Part shown: positions 43,195-53,809 of the stretch, one piece after another
Layout of the letters: every line of letters starts with the position of its first letter
Numbering within the stretch: position 1 is the first letter of the stretch
NCBI GenBank assembly: GCA_963700045.1
Contig: CAVOWK010000008.1
Coordinates: 98,068 to 162,067 of the forward strand
Reading direction: 5' to 3'
DNA: 64,000 bases
From: RPQJ01 sp963700045
GTDB taxonomy: Bacteria; Pseudomonadota; Gammaproteobacteria; Steroidobacterales; Steroidobacteraceae
Notes under the pieces: model-generated
Told to the model about the DNA's origin: nothing
The model's input: the letters and a program-made list of their open reading frames with translations, nothing else
Databases searched by the model: none
Made by a program: the position numbers and the translations under genes

Positions 43195-43266
43195 ATGCAG
43201 CCGGATAGAAGCGTCGAAGCCGCTTGATGCGGGAACCAAAGGTTCTGGCACGCGGCCACCATTACG

Positions 43267-43320
43267 TTGGGCGTCGCATTGGCGCCGTTCACATTGGGTG
43301 TGGCGCTGGTGCCGTTCGCA
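43267..43320. repeat. Tandem 27-bp duplication, two units
   Basis: Units 43267-43293 and 43294-43320 are imperfect copies (TTGGGCGTCGCATTGG and TTGGGTGTGGCGCTGG at their starts; both end GCCGTTC-CA-type). Read on the minus strand they give a 9-residue Asn/Ala/Thr/Pro/Asn/Val repeat without a supported gene around it. It may be the remnant of a coding repeat. Confidence 0.6.
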
Positions 43321-43399
43321 ACGGCGGAGATCGGCCTCGCATGTGGGCACCGGCATCGGTCGGTAGCGATATTTCGGGGTGCGGTCCTTGACGCCGCTT

Positions 43400-43525
43400 G
43401 CACCGTGCGAGTTTTCGGGCCCGGCCGAAAACTCGCTCAGGTGCGTCGCATCAGGCGGTCGATTCGGTTCTCCTTCCGGCGGGCGTGTCTGCCTTTCCGC
43501 CCGCCGGAAGGAGAACCGAATCGAC
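43400..43525 (-). repeat. Composite hairpin repeat, copy F (type 2 + type 1, minus orientation)
   Basis: Type 2: GCACC (43400-43404) pairs with GGTGC (43440-43444), a compensated change from the GCGCC/GGCGC of the other copies; GTGCGA faces CGCTCA; the stem AGTTTTCGG / CCGAAAACT is perfect. Type 1: a perfect 27-bp stem (43458-43484 with 43499-43525) around the loop GTGTCTGCCTTTCC. It ends 109 bp before dnaG. Confidence 0.9.
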
Positions 43526-43634
43526 TGCCCGCTCCAATCTCCTGAACATAGGCCAGGCCGGCAGAAAAGCCGCTCTTGCGAGCGCCCACCGGCACCCCCA
43601 CTATCGCTAACCGACCCGACGCCGAATCCGCACC

Positions 43635-45587
43635 GTGGCCCGCATCCCCCAGCATTTCATCGACGAACTCGTCGCCCGCACCGACATCATCGAGGTGATC
43701 GGCAGCCGCGTGCAGTTGAAGAAAGCCGGTCGCGAGTACAAGGCCTGCTGCCCGTTTCACGACGAAAAAACGCCGTCGTTCTGGGTCAGCGTCGACAAGC
43801 AGTTCTATCACTGCTTCGGCTGCGGCGCCCACGGCACCGTGCTCGGCTTCGTCATGGACTACGATCACCTCGGCTTCATCGAGGCGGTCGAAGACCTCGC
43901 TGCGCGAGCCGGCCTCGAAGTGCCGCGCGAAGGCGGCGCGGCAGCAGGCCCGGCCAACCCGCACGACGAACTCTACGTGGCGATGGAACGCGCCGCGCTC
44001 TACTTCCGCCAGTGCCTGAGCGGCGATTCGCGCGCACGCGACTACGTCAAGCGACGCGGACTCGACGCCGACGCCTTGCAGAAGTTCGGCATCGGTTACG
44101 CCGCGGCGCGCTGGGATGGCTTGCTCGAGCGGTATGGCGGCACCGAGGACGAACGACACGTGCTGCTGCGCGCGGGCCTCATCATCGAACGCCAGCCACA
44201 GCAGGACACGACGGCCTCACCCGCGACCGACACCTCCTCGACTGCCGGCGCCAGCAGCAGCTACTCGCGCGAGCGCGGGTTCTACGACCGCTTCCGCGAC
44301 CGCCTCATGTTCCCGATCCGCGACACGCGCGGCCGCACGATCGGTTTCGGCGGACGTGTGCTCGATCAAGGCGAACCGAAGTACCTGAACTCGCCGGAGA
44401 CCGAGCTCTTCCACAAAGGCCGCGAACTGTACGGCCTGTACGAAGCGCGCCAGGCAACACGCAGCCTGCAGCGGCTGCTGGTGGTCGAGGGCTACATGGA
44501 CGTCGTCAGCCTGCACCAGGCCGGCATCACCTACGCGGTCGCAACGCTCGGCACGTCGACGACGCCCGAGCACCTGCTACGCATCTTCCGTCTCGTCGGC
44601 GAAGTGGTGTTCTGCTTCGACGGTGACCGGGCCGGCCGTGCGGCGGCCTGGCGTGCTCTCGAAAACGCCGTTGCGGAAGTGAAGCAGGGTCGGCAGGTGC
44701 GGTTCCTGTTCCTGCCGGACGGCCATGACCCCGACACGCTCGTGCGCGAAGAGGGCAAAGACGCATTCGAGGCGCGCGTCGCCGGCGCGATGCCGCTCTC
44801 GCAGTACCTGATCCGTGAATTGTCGTCGCGGGTCGAGACGGGCAGCGTCGACGGCCGGGCCAAGCTGGTAGAGCTGGCGCGGCCACTGGTGCGCAGGATT
44901 CCGTCCGACGTCTACCGCGAACTGTTGCTCAATCAACTGGCGGAAGTCGTCGGCATGTCCCCTGCCCGACTCAATGAAATGCTGGGCAGTGCAGCCTCGG
45001 ACATGCAGACCGGAGCCGGACCGGCGCGCGCCCCAGCCTCGTCGACCGGCTCGTATTCCGAAAGAAATTCAAGCGGTTATGAGCGCCCAAGCGGTCTGGG
45101 CGGGGCGCGGTTCGGGGCCTCGCATGCCTCCGCCCCGGGACGCGGTACCCTGATCCGGCAGGCAGTCATGTTGCTCGTGCACCACCCAGCCTCCGCGACG
45201 GCCATCAGCGGACCGCAGATCGACGCCGTGGCGGCCATCGACCGGCCCGGAATCCCGCTGCTGGCGGAGCTGTTGACCCAGCTGCGGGAAGACCCTCCGG
45301 CCAGCACGGCGGCGGTTCTGGAGCGTTGGCGCGACCGGCCCGAACAGGGCTCGCTGGCCAAGCTGGCCGCGGCGGTCTGCCTGGCGCCGGATGCCGTGGG
45401 CGCCGCCGCGGAACTGAAATCGGCCCTGAACCGTCTGATCGTCGAGGAATCCCCGGTCCGGCGGCTCGACGAGCTGATGGCCAAGGCCCGCGATTCGTCG
45501 CTGGACGACGCCGAAAAGCTGGAGCTGCAGGGGCTGCTCCAGGCCCGGAGCCCGACGGCTCGCAAGCCCCCCGAAGCCCCTCGATAG
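43635..45587 (+). CDS. dnaG: DNA primase
   Basis: Makes RNA primers for replication. The 650-residue protein has the CHC2 zinc ribbon (CCPFHDEKTPSFWV, HCFGCGAHGT, residues ~38-62), the catalytic core (YGLYEAR, MFPIRDTRGRTIGFGGRVL), the Toprim motif LLVVEGYMDVVSLHQAG (~residue 280) with FDGDRAGRAAAW, and a C-terminal helicase-binding domain from ~500. The linker near residues 455-500 is Ser/Gly-rich. GTG at 43635 begins directly at the family N-terminus. It follows the repeat pair E/F. Confidence 0.96.
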   Translation: MARIPQHFIDELVARTDIIEVIGSRVQLKKAGREYKACCPFHDEKTPSFWVSVDKQFYHCFGCGAHGTVLGFVMDYDHLGFIEAVEDLAARAGLEVPREGGAAAGPANPHDELYVAMERAALYFRQCLSGDSRARDYVKRRGLDADALQKFGIGYAAARWDGLLERYGGTEDERHVLLRAGLIIERQPQQDTTASPATDTSSTAGASSSYSRERGFYDRFRDRLMFPIRDTRGRTIGFGGRVLDQGEPKYLNSPETELFHKGRELYGLYEARQATRSLQRLLVVEGYMDVVSLHQAGITYAVATLGTSTTPEHLLRIFRLVGEVVFCFDGDRAGRAAAWRALENAVAEVKQGRQVRFLFLPDGHDPDTLVREEGKDAFEARVAGAMPLSQYLIRELSSRVETGSVDGRAKLVELARPLVRRIPSDVYRELLLNQLAEVVGMSPARLNEMLGSAASDMQTGAGPARAPASSTGSYSERNSSGYERPSGLGGARFGASHASAPGRGTLIRQAVMLLVHHPASATAISGPQIDAVAAIDRPGIPLLAELLTQLREDPPASTAAVLERWRDRPEQGSLAKLAAAVCLAPDAVGAAAELKSALNRLIVEESPVRRLDELMAKARDSSLDDAEKLELQGLLQARSPTARKPPEAPR

Positions 45588-45613
45588 TCGGGCAAGGTCT
45601 GTCCCCGGCATGG

Positions 45614-45619
45614 TAGAAT
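45614..45619 (+). promoter_or_regulatory. Probable extended -10 element upstream of rpoD
   Basis: TGGTAGAAT matches an extended -10 (TGn then TAGAAT at 45614-45619). It lies between the dnaG stop and the rpoD start. No good -35 is found at the right spacing, so it may be a weak internal promoter of the operon. Confidence 0.45.
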
Positions 45620-45656
45620 TCCGCTCTTTTTTAGACTCCCCGTGAGGCGTCCCATC

Positions 45657-48017
<2,361 letters not shown>

Positions 48018-48020
48018 CCT

Positions 48021-48075
48021 CCCTCACCTCTCCCGCCAAAGCAGGAGAGGTGGGCGCGTCAGCGCCGGGTGAGGG
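48021..48075. repeat. Three-stem intergenic repeat after rpoD
   Basis: Outer arms CCCTCAC and GTGAGGG enclose two smaller hairpins: CTCTCC / GGAGAG and GGCGC-GTCA-GCGCC. The whole forms a clover-like structure. Similar 'CTCTCCC...GGGAGAGG' elements are frequent between genes in many Gammaproteobacteria, so it is probably a member of a common REP-like family. Confidence 0.7.
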
Positions 48076-48081
48076 TTTCCG

Positions 48082-48117
48082 AAAACCCCCTCCACTCTCG
48101 TGGCAGGGGGTTTTTCT
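48082..48117 (+). terminator. Rho-independent terminator after rpoD
   Basis: AAAACCCCCT-CCAC and GTGG-CAGGGGGTTTT form a stem with a bulge around TCTC, followed by a T-rich run to 48117. It ends the rpsU-dnaG-rpoD transcript. Confidence 0.85.
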
Positions 48118-48148
48118 TTGGTGCAGGAGCCTAGTCCCGCCGGATGCG

Positions 48149-48200
48149 ATGTAAAACATCCTTTACATTCGTGCGCCCGCATGTTAAACATGTTTTACAT
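48149..48200 (+). promoter_or_regulatory. Promoter and operators of the DUF/XRE pair
   Basis: An inverted repeat TGTAAA-N6-TTTACA lies at 48150-48167, and a second palindromic block with core AAACATGTTT (48186-48195) follows. TTTACA (48162-48167) and TAAACA (48185-48190) are spaced by 17 bp and may be the -35 and -10, so both operators would cover the promoter. The small XRE regulator downstream is the obvious ligand. Confidence 0.7.
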
Positions 48201-48219
48201 GTAATGCAGGAGTCGCGCG

Positions 48220-48672
48220 ATGTCAGAGCATGAAAAGGCAGCCTGGTGGTCGATCGGTGCGACAGTGCTGATCTGGCTGTTCCTCGCCATGCGCTTCACC
48301 GACGGTGGCCGCATCGTCGAACTGCCGGCCAGCCTGGCGCTGGCAACCTACATCGAGATGATCGTGCTGTGGATCGTCGCAGCGATCGTGCCGGCGGTGA
48401 TGGCCGCGAAGAATCCGGCAGGGCAGGTGAAGGACGAGCGCGACCGTGCGATCGACGCAATGGGAGATCGCTGGGAAGGCTACGTGGTGGTGATCGCGAT
48501 CAACGTGCTGGTTGTCCACCTGCTTGCCCGCGGCTTGTTCGCTGACCGTACTCCGAGCGTGCCGCTCCCGGACCTCGGCTCCACGACGGCGTTGATCTTT
48601 GCGTTGCTGACGACGCTGTTCCTGGCCGAGGCGGTCAAGCAGGCGGTCGTGCTCTGGCAGTACCGCCGGTGA
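48220..48672 (+). CDS. Four-helix membrane protein upstream of XRE regulator
   Basis: A 150-residue inner-membrane protein with helices at about 11-27, 39-63, 87-106 and 120-142, a short loop with NPAGQVKDERDRAIDAMGDR (conserved-looking DERD) after the second helix, and Arg at the end. The DERD loop resembles DUF2178-type proteins, which are often paired with a small XRE regulator. Function is unknown. It has a GCAGGAG ribosome site and overlaps the next gene by four bases. Confidence 0.75.
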   Translation: MSEHEKAAWWSIGATVLIWLFLAMRFTDGGRIVELPASLALATYIEMIVLWIVAAIVPAVMAAKNPAGQVKDERDRAIDAMGDRWEGYVVVIAINVLVVHLLARGLFADRTPSVPLPDLGSTTALIFALLTTLFLAEAVKQAVVLWQYRR

Positions 48673-48890
48673 CGGTCGGGCGCGGGCGCGTGACCAACAA
48701 CGTGCGTCGCCTGCGCGAGGCCGCGGCCATGACGCAGGCGGAACTCGGCGAACGCGTCGGAGCGACGCGGCAGACGATCATCGCCATCGAGGCGGAGAAG
48801 TACGCACCCTCGCTGGAACTGGCGTTCAAGCTGGCACGCGTGTTCCTGCGGCCGGTCGACGAGGTCTTCCGTTTCCACGCCGACGGCTGA
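48669..48890 (+). CDS. XRE-family transcriptional regulator (YozG-like)
   Basis: A 73-residue helix-turn-helix protein (NNVRRLREAAAMTQAELGER, VGATRQTIIAIEAEKYAPSL, FRPVDEVFRF-like end). The GTG start overlaps the preceding stop as GTGA. Together with the membrane-protein gene it forms a two-gene unit whose promoter contains palindromic operators, suggesting autoregulation. Confidence 0.88.
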   Translation: MTVGRGRVTNNVRRLREAAAMTQAELGERVGATRQTIIAIEAEKYAPSLELAFKLARVFLRPVDEVFRFHADG

Positions 48891-48891
48891 C

Positions 48892-50175
48892 TCAGGCGGG
48901 TGGCTGCTGCTCGGAGTGGATCAGGCTGTGCTCGCGCGTATCGCGCAGCCGGAAAGTCGCGACTATTCCCACGACCATCATTCCCGACACGAGCCAGAAG
49001 AACGCGGTCTCGTGCCCGATCTGTTTCAGGTACAGCGCAGCCGTCTCGGCGTTGCCGCCGAAGATCGCCTGGGCGATTGCATAGGGCACGGCGACGCCCA
49101 GTGCGCGCACGTGCACCGGGTAGAGTTCCGCCTTGAAGATGGCGCTCAGCCCGCAGTAGCCCGACAACAGGACCAGCGGTACCAGTCCCAGGAAGTACGC
49201 CGTCACGGCGCTGCTGGCGGTCGAGATCGCGCTGAGGATCGGCACGCTGACGAGCGCAAGTCCTGCATATGACGCGAGCAGCGTGCGCCGATGCCCGACC
49301 CGGTCGGCGAGCCAGCCGGCGAGCGGCGGCAGGAACATGAATGTCGCGAGCAGCAGCGTCACTACCTGGGACGCCACGGGCTTCGAGAACCCCGCGCTGT
49401 TGATCAGCAACTTCTGCATGTAGGCCGTGTAGGTGTAGAAGCCGAGTCCGCCGGCGGCCGTCAACGCCATGACCGTCAGGGTCTCCTTCGGGTACCGGGT
49501 GAACAGGGCCCACGCCTGGCCTCGCTCCCCGTCCGGCGCGGCCGCGTGCGTGAACGAACGGGTCTCGTGGATGCCCCGGCGGATCCACCACACGATGACT
49601 GCCAGTGCCGCGCCGACCGCGAACGGAATCCGCCAGCCCCATTCGTACAGCTGCTGCTCCGTGAGCATACGCTGCAGCAGGACCAGCAACAGCAACGCTG
49701 CCAGCTGGCCGCCCGTGAGCGTGACGTAGAGAAACCCAGACCAGAAGCCACGCCGGGTTCGTTCCGCCATCTCGCTGATGTACGTCGCAGACGCACCGTA
49801 CTCACCACCCACCGACAGGCCCTGCAGCAGGCGCGCGACCAGCAGCAACGCCGGCGACAACACGCCGAGTCCGGTTGGGATCAGCGTGATCATCAGCGAT
49901 CCGCCGCACATCATCGCCACGGACAGAGTGAGCGCCGCGCGGCGACCGGCGCGGTCGGCATAGCTGCCGAACAGCAGCGCACCCAGCGGTCGCGCGATGA
50001 AGCCGACGGCAAAAATGGCCGCTGCGCCGAGCAATTGCGCCGTCTGGTCGCCTGCGGGGAAGAACGCACGTGAAAAATAGATGGCGAAGGCCGAGTACGC
50101 GAACCAGTCGAACCACTCGACGAAATTGCCGGCCGAGCCGCCAAGGATGTTCTTGAGTCGACGCGCCGGAGTCAT
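48892..50175 (-). CDS. MFS transporter, metabolite:H+ symporter type
   Basis: A 427-residue 12-helix transporter of the KgtP/ShiA/ProP-like group. Signatures are NILGGSAGNFVEWFDWFAYS near the start, RPLGALLFGSYADRAGRRAA with the MFS loop motif, LLQGLSVGGEYGASATYISE, and the second-half loop LADRVGHRRTLLASY. The substrate is a dicarboxylate or related acid by family only. ATG at 50173-50175 begins the family N-terminus. It lies with TAXI and gltS genes on the minus strand. Confidence 0.9.
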   Translation of the reverse strand: MTPARRLKNILGGSAGNFVEWFDWFAYSAFAIYFSRAFFPAGDQTAQLLGAAAIFAVGFIARPLGALLFGSYADRAGRRAALTLSVAMMCGGSLMITLIPTGLGVLSPALLLVARLLQGLSVGGEYGASATYISEMAERTRRGFWSGFLYVTLTGGQLAALLLLVLLQRMLTEQQLYEWGWRIPFAVGAALAVIVWWIRRGIHETRSFTHAAAPDGERGQAWALFTRYPKETLTVMALTAAGGLGFYTYTAYMQKLLINSAGFSKPVASQVVTLLLATFMFLPPLAGWLADRVGHRRTLLASYAGLALVSVPILSAISTASSAVTAYFLGLVPLVLLSGYCGLSAIFKAELYPVHVRALGVAVPYAIAQAIFGGNAETAALYLKQIGHETAFFWLVSGMMVVGIVATFRLRDTREHSLIHSEQQPPA

Positions 50176-50210
50176 CGTCGTCACCCCGCCCGGAGGCGCG
50201 ACGTGCCGGG

Positions 50211-51719
50211 TCACTGCGTCGCCGCCGCGGGCGATTCGGCTGCGGGCGTCCTCGCCGCAGCGAAGTAGTCCGCCGCACCGTCGTGCAACGGGATCGTCAC
50301 GCCGGCCAGCGCGCGTTCGCGCGACAGCCGCGAAGCACTGGCGCCACGGTCGGCCCCGAGTCCGCTCGTGAACAGGAAATCGAGCACCTGCTTCACCGAA
50401 GCGTCCGGCACCGAATCGCTCGCCACCAGCAACGCCGTGGCGGCAAGCGTGTCGACGGCGCCCTGCTGCAGGCCGTAGGTGCGATCGGGGATCGCGAGGG
50501 GCACGAGGCCCGGCACCGACTCCGACACGCGTGTCATTGCGTCCGCTTCGAGCGGCAGCAAAGTCATCGGCACCTGTGCCGCCGCCGTCGCGAGCTGGCG
50601 CCACGGAGCGGACACGACCTCGACGACTGCGTCGATCTGTCCGTCCGCCAGCAGCTGCAACGCTTCCTGCGGGCTGCGGGCGTCCACGATCGCGTAGTCA
50701 CCGTGGTCGAGGTCGTGCGCGCGCAGCACCTGCATCGCGGTCTGTCGCGTACCGGAACCACGGCTGCCGACGGCAATGCGCTTGCCTCGCAGGTCGCTCA
50801 CAGAGTGGATCGCGTCGGCATCGTCACCGCGGATGACGACATGCACGGGCTCCGGGAAGAGCGCTGCCACGGCGCGCAGGTGCCGCAGCGGACCGTAGGT
50901 GGCGAAGGCGCCCTGCCCGGTGACTGCTGCGGCAGCGACGTCGCTCTGCACCAACGCGTACCGGGCCTCGCCGGAATCGATCATGAGTGCATTGGCCACG
51001 CTGCCGTGTGTGTTGGCGTGCGAGACGGACCACGACGCGCCCCGAGGTCGCAGCGATTCGATGAAGCGCGCGTATTCGCCACCCGCGGGACCGGAGGCCA
51101 CGAGGAGACCCTGCTCACCTCGACTGAGCCGGAGCTTGATGTTCTGCAGCGCCTGGTCGAGTTCTTCGGTGATGATGGCGTCGTCCACGTCGTGCAGTCC
51201 CGGCGTCGTATTGACGATACCCGCGAGTCGCTGGATCAGGTCCGTCGATTTCACGGGGCCGCTGACGTTGACGGCCGGCTTCGCGGCAGCCGGGGGCAGT
51301 AGCGACGCCTGCCACGCGTCGTCCGTGCGGCGATAGACCATTGACCCGTACGCGCGCATTTCCGCACCCGCGGCCATGCGTCCCGCGCCGAGCCCGATGA
51401 CACCTTGATCCGTAGCGCCAAGCGCGTTGGCGACGAGTTCGGGGCTGAGGCCATTCCAGTCGGATGGATCGTACGGCGCCGTGAACGCGAGCACCGCGTT
51501 GTAGTAGACGATCGCCTGCGACCTGCCATCTTGCGCACGGACGAGAGGCGCACTGCCCTGCCGCCGCAACGACTTGACCTCGAGAACCCGGCTGCCGAAC
51601 AGCGTGTCGAGCTGCGCCTGCACGTCGCTCTGCAATCCGGCCGCGTCCGGTCCGCGTCCGCAGCCGGCGAGTGCCAGCGTGGCCGCGAGCAGCAGCAATT
51701 CACGCCAGAACGAGCGCAC
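50211..51719 (-). CDS. TAXI-family solute-binding lipoprotein with long N-terminal region
   Basis: Predicted lipoprotein (lipobox TLALAGC, modified Cys at residue 20). Residues ~205-500 match a TAXI-type TRAP solute receptor (LLVASGPAGGEYARFIESLR, ALVQSDVAAAAVTGQGAF, DLRGKRIAVGSRGSGTRQTA, DGQIDAVVEVVSAPW). The first ~180 residues (QLDTLFGSRVLEVKSLRRQG...) are extra relative to typical ~320-residue members and I do not recognise them. No TRAP membrane subunits are adjacent. Neighbours are an MFS transporter and GltS, so a sensor or accessory role is possible. Confidence 0.8.
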   Translation of the reverse strand: MRSFWRELLLLAATLALAGCGRGPDAAGLQSDVQAQLDTLFGSRVLEVKSLRRQGSAPLVRAQDGRSQAIVYYNAVLAFTAPYDPSDWNGLSPELVANALGATDQGVIGLGAGRMAAGAEMRAYGSMVYRRTDDAWQASLLPPAAAKPAVNVSGPVKSTDLIQRLAGIVNTTPGLHDVDDAIITEELDQALQNIKLRLSRGEQGLLVASGPAGGEYARFIESLRPRGASWSVSHANTHGSVANALMIDSGEARYALVQSDVAAAAVTGQGAFATYGPLRHLRAVAALFPEPVHVVIRGDDADAIHSVSDLRGKRIAVGSRGSGTRQTAMQVLRAHDLDHGDYAIVDARSPQEALQLLADGQIDAVVEVVSAPWRQLATAAAQVPMTLLPLEADAMTRVSESVPGLVPLAIPDRTYGLQQGAVDTLAATALLVASDSVPDASVKQVLDFLFTSGLGADRGASASRLSRERALAGVTIPLHDGAADYFAAARTPAAESPAAATQ

Positions 51720-51721
51720 CG

Positions 51722-52933
51722 TCAGAACCCCAGCCCGGGCAGCGCGAAGTACGCCTGCAGCACGAGCGCGTTGGCGATGTCGGCGAAGAACGCGCCCACG
51801 ATCGGGATCAACAGGAACGCAAGGGGTGCCGGGCCATGGCGCTGTGTCAGCGTCTGCATCACCGACATCGCGACCGCCGTAGTCGCCAGGCCGGCCGCAA
51901 TGTGACCGCCGGCGACCACCGCAGCGTCGTAGTCGTTGCCCATGGCGCGCCCAGTGATGAAGTACGCGAAGGCCGCGGTGATCAGGGCGTTCACTACGAT
52001 GATCAGCATCATCGGGCCCGCCAGCGTGGCAAGGTCGAGGACGCGCATCGACATCAGCGCCATGATCAGAAACAGCGAGAGCGACACTCCACCGACGGCC
52101 TGCGCGGCACGGTCATTGATGCCATCGATCCGCAACAGCGTCGCGAGGTTGCGCACGACCATGCCGACCAGCAGCGCCCACAGGAAGTCGGGCAGCAGGA
52201 TACCGGTGCCTTTCATCAGCGCGTGCACCTCGTGCGCCACTCCGATGCAGGCGAGGCACACCAGCAGCACGAACAGCAACTGCTCGGTGGTGATCGGCAT
52301 GAAGAACGGGTCTTCCTGTGGCACTGCAGCCGCGGGCGGTTTACCAGAAGCGGTCGTCGCCCGTGCCCGGGCGCGCCGCATCAGGCGCTCGGCAACTGGT
52401 CCTGACAACAAGCTGCCCAGGATGAGCCCTGCCGTCGCGGCAGCCATGCCGAGTTCCATCGCGCCTTGCAGATTCCGTGTCTCGCCGAAGCTCGCGGCAT
52501 ACGCGGCAGCCGTGCCGTGACCGCCCGTGAGCGAGATCGATCCACCGAGCAGCCCGACCAGCGGATGCAGGTCGAGCAGCCGCGCCATCAACAGGCCGAC
52601 GGCGTTCTGCAGGGTCATGAGCGCCACGAACAGGGCCAGCAGGATCACGAGCTTCCTGCCGCCACGGGCGAGCGAACGGACGTCGGCACCCAGGCCCAGC
52701 GTCGCGAAGAACGCGAGCAGCAAGGGGTCCTTCAGTGTCTCGTCCATCGTGAAGTCGACTGGGACGACGAGACCCGCGAGAGCGAGGGCGACGGCAAACA
52801 GGAAGCCGCCGACGACCGGCACCGGAATGCTGTAGCGCTGCAGCACGGTCGATTGCCGCACGATCAGCTGCCCGACGAAGAACAACGCAGTCGCCAGCGC
52901 GAGCGTCGCGAACAGGTTGAGGTTGAGCGTCAC
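51722..52933 (-). CDS. gltS: Sodium/glutamate symporter
   Basis: Na+-driven glutamate importer of the inner membrane. The 403 residues equal the usual ~401. It has the paired inverted repeat segments GLLGGSISLTGGHGTAAAYA and AVVAGGHIAAGLATTAVAMS with their conserved GGHG-type pore loops, plus ten or so membrane helices. GTG at 52931-52933 is chosen as the start with the first helix directly after. It is two bases from the TAXI gene and 22 bp after carbonic anhydrase, so probably one transcript. Confidence 0.93.
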   Translation of the reverse strand: MTLNLNLFATLALATALFFVGQLIVRQSTVLQRYSIPVPVVGGFLFAVALALAGLVVPVDFTMDETLKDPLLLAFFATLGLGADVRSLARGGRKLVILLALFVALMTLQNAVGLLMARLLDLHPLVGLLGGSISLTGGHGTAAAYAASFGETRNLQGAMELGMAAATAGLILGSLLSGPVAERLMRRARARATTASGKPPAAAVPQEDPFFMPITTEQLLFVLLVCLACIGVAHEVHALMKGTGILLPDFLWALLVGMVVRNLATLLRIDGINDRAAQAVGGVSLSLFLIMALMSMRVLDLATLAGPMMLIIVVNALITAAFAYFITGRAMGNDYDAAVVAGGHIAAGLATTAVAMSVMQTLTQRHGPAPLAFLLIPIVGAFFADIANALVLQAYFALPGLGF

Positions 52934-52955
52934 GCGGGCCGGGCTGCCTCTTTGC

Positions 52956-53609
52956 TTAGCGAGCGATCGTACCGGCTCCGACCGTGCGTTCAAAGTCGGC
53001 ATCGGCAGTCGCGAGGTCAGTGGCGCAGAAGCCCAGGTCGCGCAGCAACCCGTCGTTGAGCCGATAGACCCAGGCGTGCACGGTGAGCGGTCGCCCCTGC
53101 TCCCAGGCCTGTTGCACGATCGTCGTGCGGCACACGCGGTTGGCCTGGAACAGCACGTTGAGTTCGCACAACCGATCGGCGCGTTCGAGGTCGGTAGGCA
53201 ATTTCGCCAGTTGCGGCGCGTACGCCCGGGCGATGTCGCGGATCGGCAGCAGCCAGTTGTCGACGAGACCCAGCGGCCGCTGCTCGTAGGCGGCAATCAC
53301 GCCACCGCAGCCATAGTGCCCGCAGACGATGACGTGCTCGATGCCGAGCACGTCGAGCGCGTACTGCAGCACCGAGAGGCAGCTGAAATCGTTGTGGAAC
53401 ACCAGGTTCGCGACGTTGCGGTGCACGAACAATTCACCCGGCGCGAGACCCACGATCTCGTTGGCGGGCACGCGACTGTCGGAGCAACCGATCCAGAGAT
53501 ACCGCGGCGACTGCTGCGACGAGAGCTCGCCGAAGAAGCCCGGATGGCGCTGCTCCGTGGCAGCGGCCCAGCGGCGATTGCTGGCAAAGAGTTCCGGCAA
53601 CTTGTTCAA
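52956..53609 (-). CDS. can: Beta-class carbonic anhydrase
   Basis: Interconverts CO2 and bicarbonate in the cytoplasm. The 217-residue protein has zinc ligands in WIGCSDSRVPA (Cys, Asp, Arg) and CGHYGCGGVIAAYE (His and Cys), and QYALDVLGIEHVIV between them. The start is TTG at 53607-53609; the sequence from there (MNKLPELFASNRRWA) matches Can N-termini well. It is the first gene of the minus-strand transporter group. Confidence 0.95.
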   Translation of the reverse strand: MNKLPELFASNRRWAAATEQRHPGFFGELSSQQSPRYLWIGCSDSRVPANEIVGLAPGELFVHRNVANLVFHNDFSCLSVLQYALDVLGIEHVIVCGHYGCGGVIAAYEQRPLGLVDNWLLPIRDIARAYAPQLAKLPTDLERADRLCELNVLFQANRVCRTTIVQQAWEQGRPLTVHAWVYRLNDGLLRDLGFCATDLATADADFERTVGAGTIAR

Positions 53610-53729
53610 AGGCGCAGACCTTCGGCGAACGATGCGACGAGTCTAGCAAGCATGCAGCGCGGCCGGTGGACCGGCGGTGCCGCGTGCAGGCTGACGCCCT
53701 GGAAGACTTTGTGCTGAACCATGCGCACG

Positions 53730-53758
53730 TTGACCTGCGCGCGTGTCGCGGTTAGGTT
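53730..53758 (+). promoter_or_regulatory. Sigma-70 promoter of the Lys/Ala-rich protein gene
   Basis: TTGACC (53730-53735) and TAGGTT (53753-53758) with a 17-bp spacer, 51 bp before the start codon at 53810. The -35 is nearly perfect. A terminator follows the gene, giving a monocistronic unit. Confidence 0.7.
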
Positions 53759-53809
53759 GCGCATCGACTAACTCGACTGACTGACTCGAAATCACAAGGA
53801 TTGAGAACC

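Larger units (their letters stand above)
42927..43634. other. Intergenic region with repeats E and F inside the rpsU-dnaG block
   Basis: 708 bp without a credible gene. It contains copies E (43035-43194) and F (43400-43525) in head-to-head orientation and, between them, a 27-bp tandem duplication (43267-43320). The open frames here have no ribosome sites and encode low-quality sequence. Confidence 0.65.
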
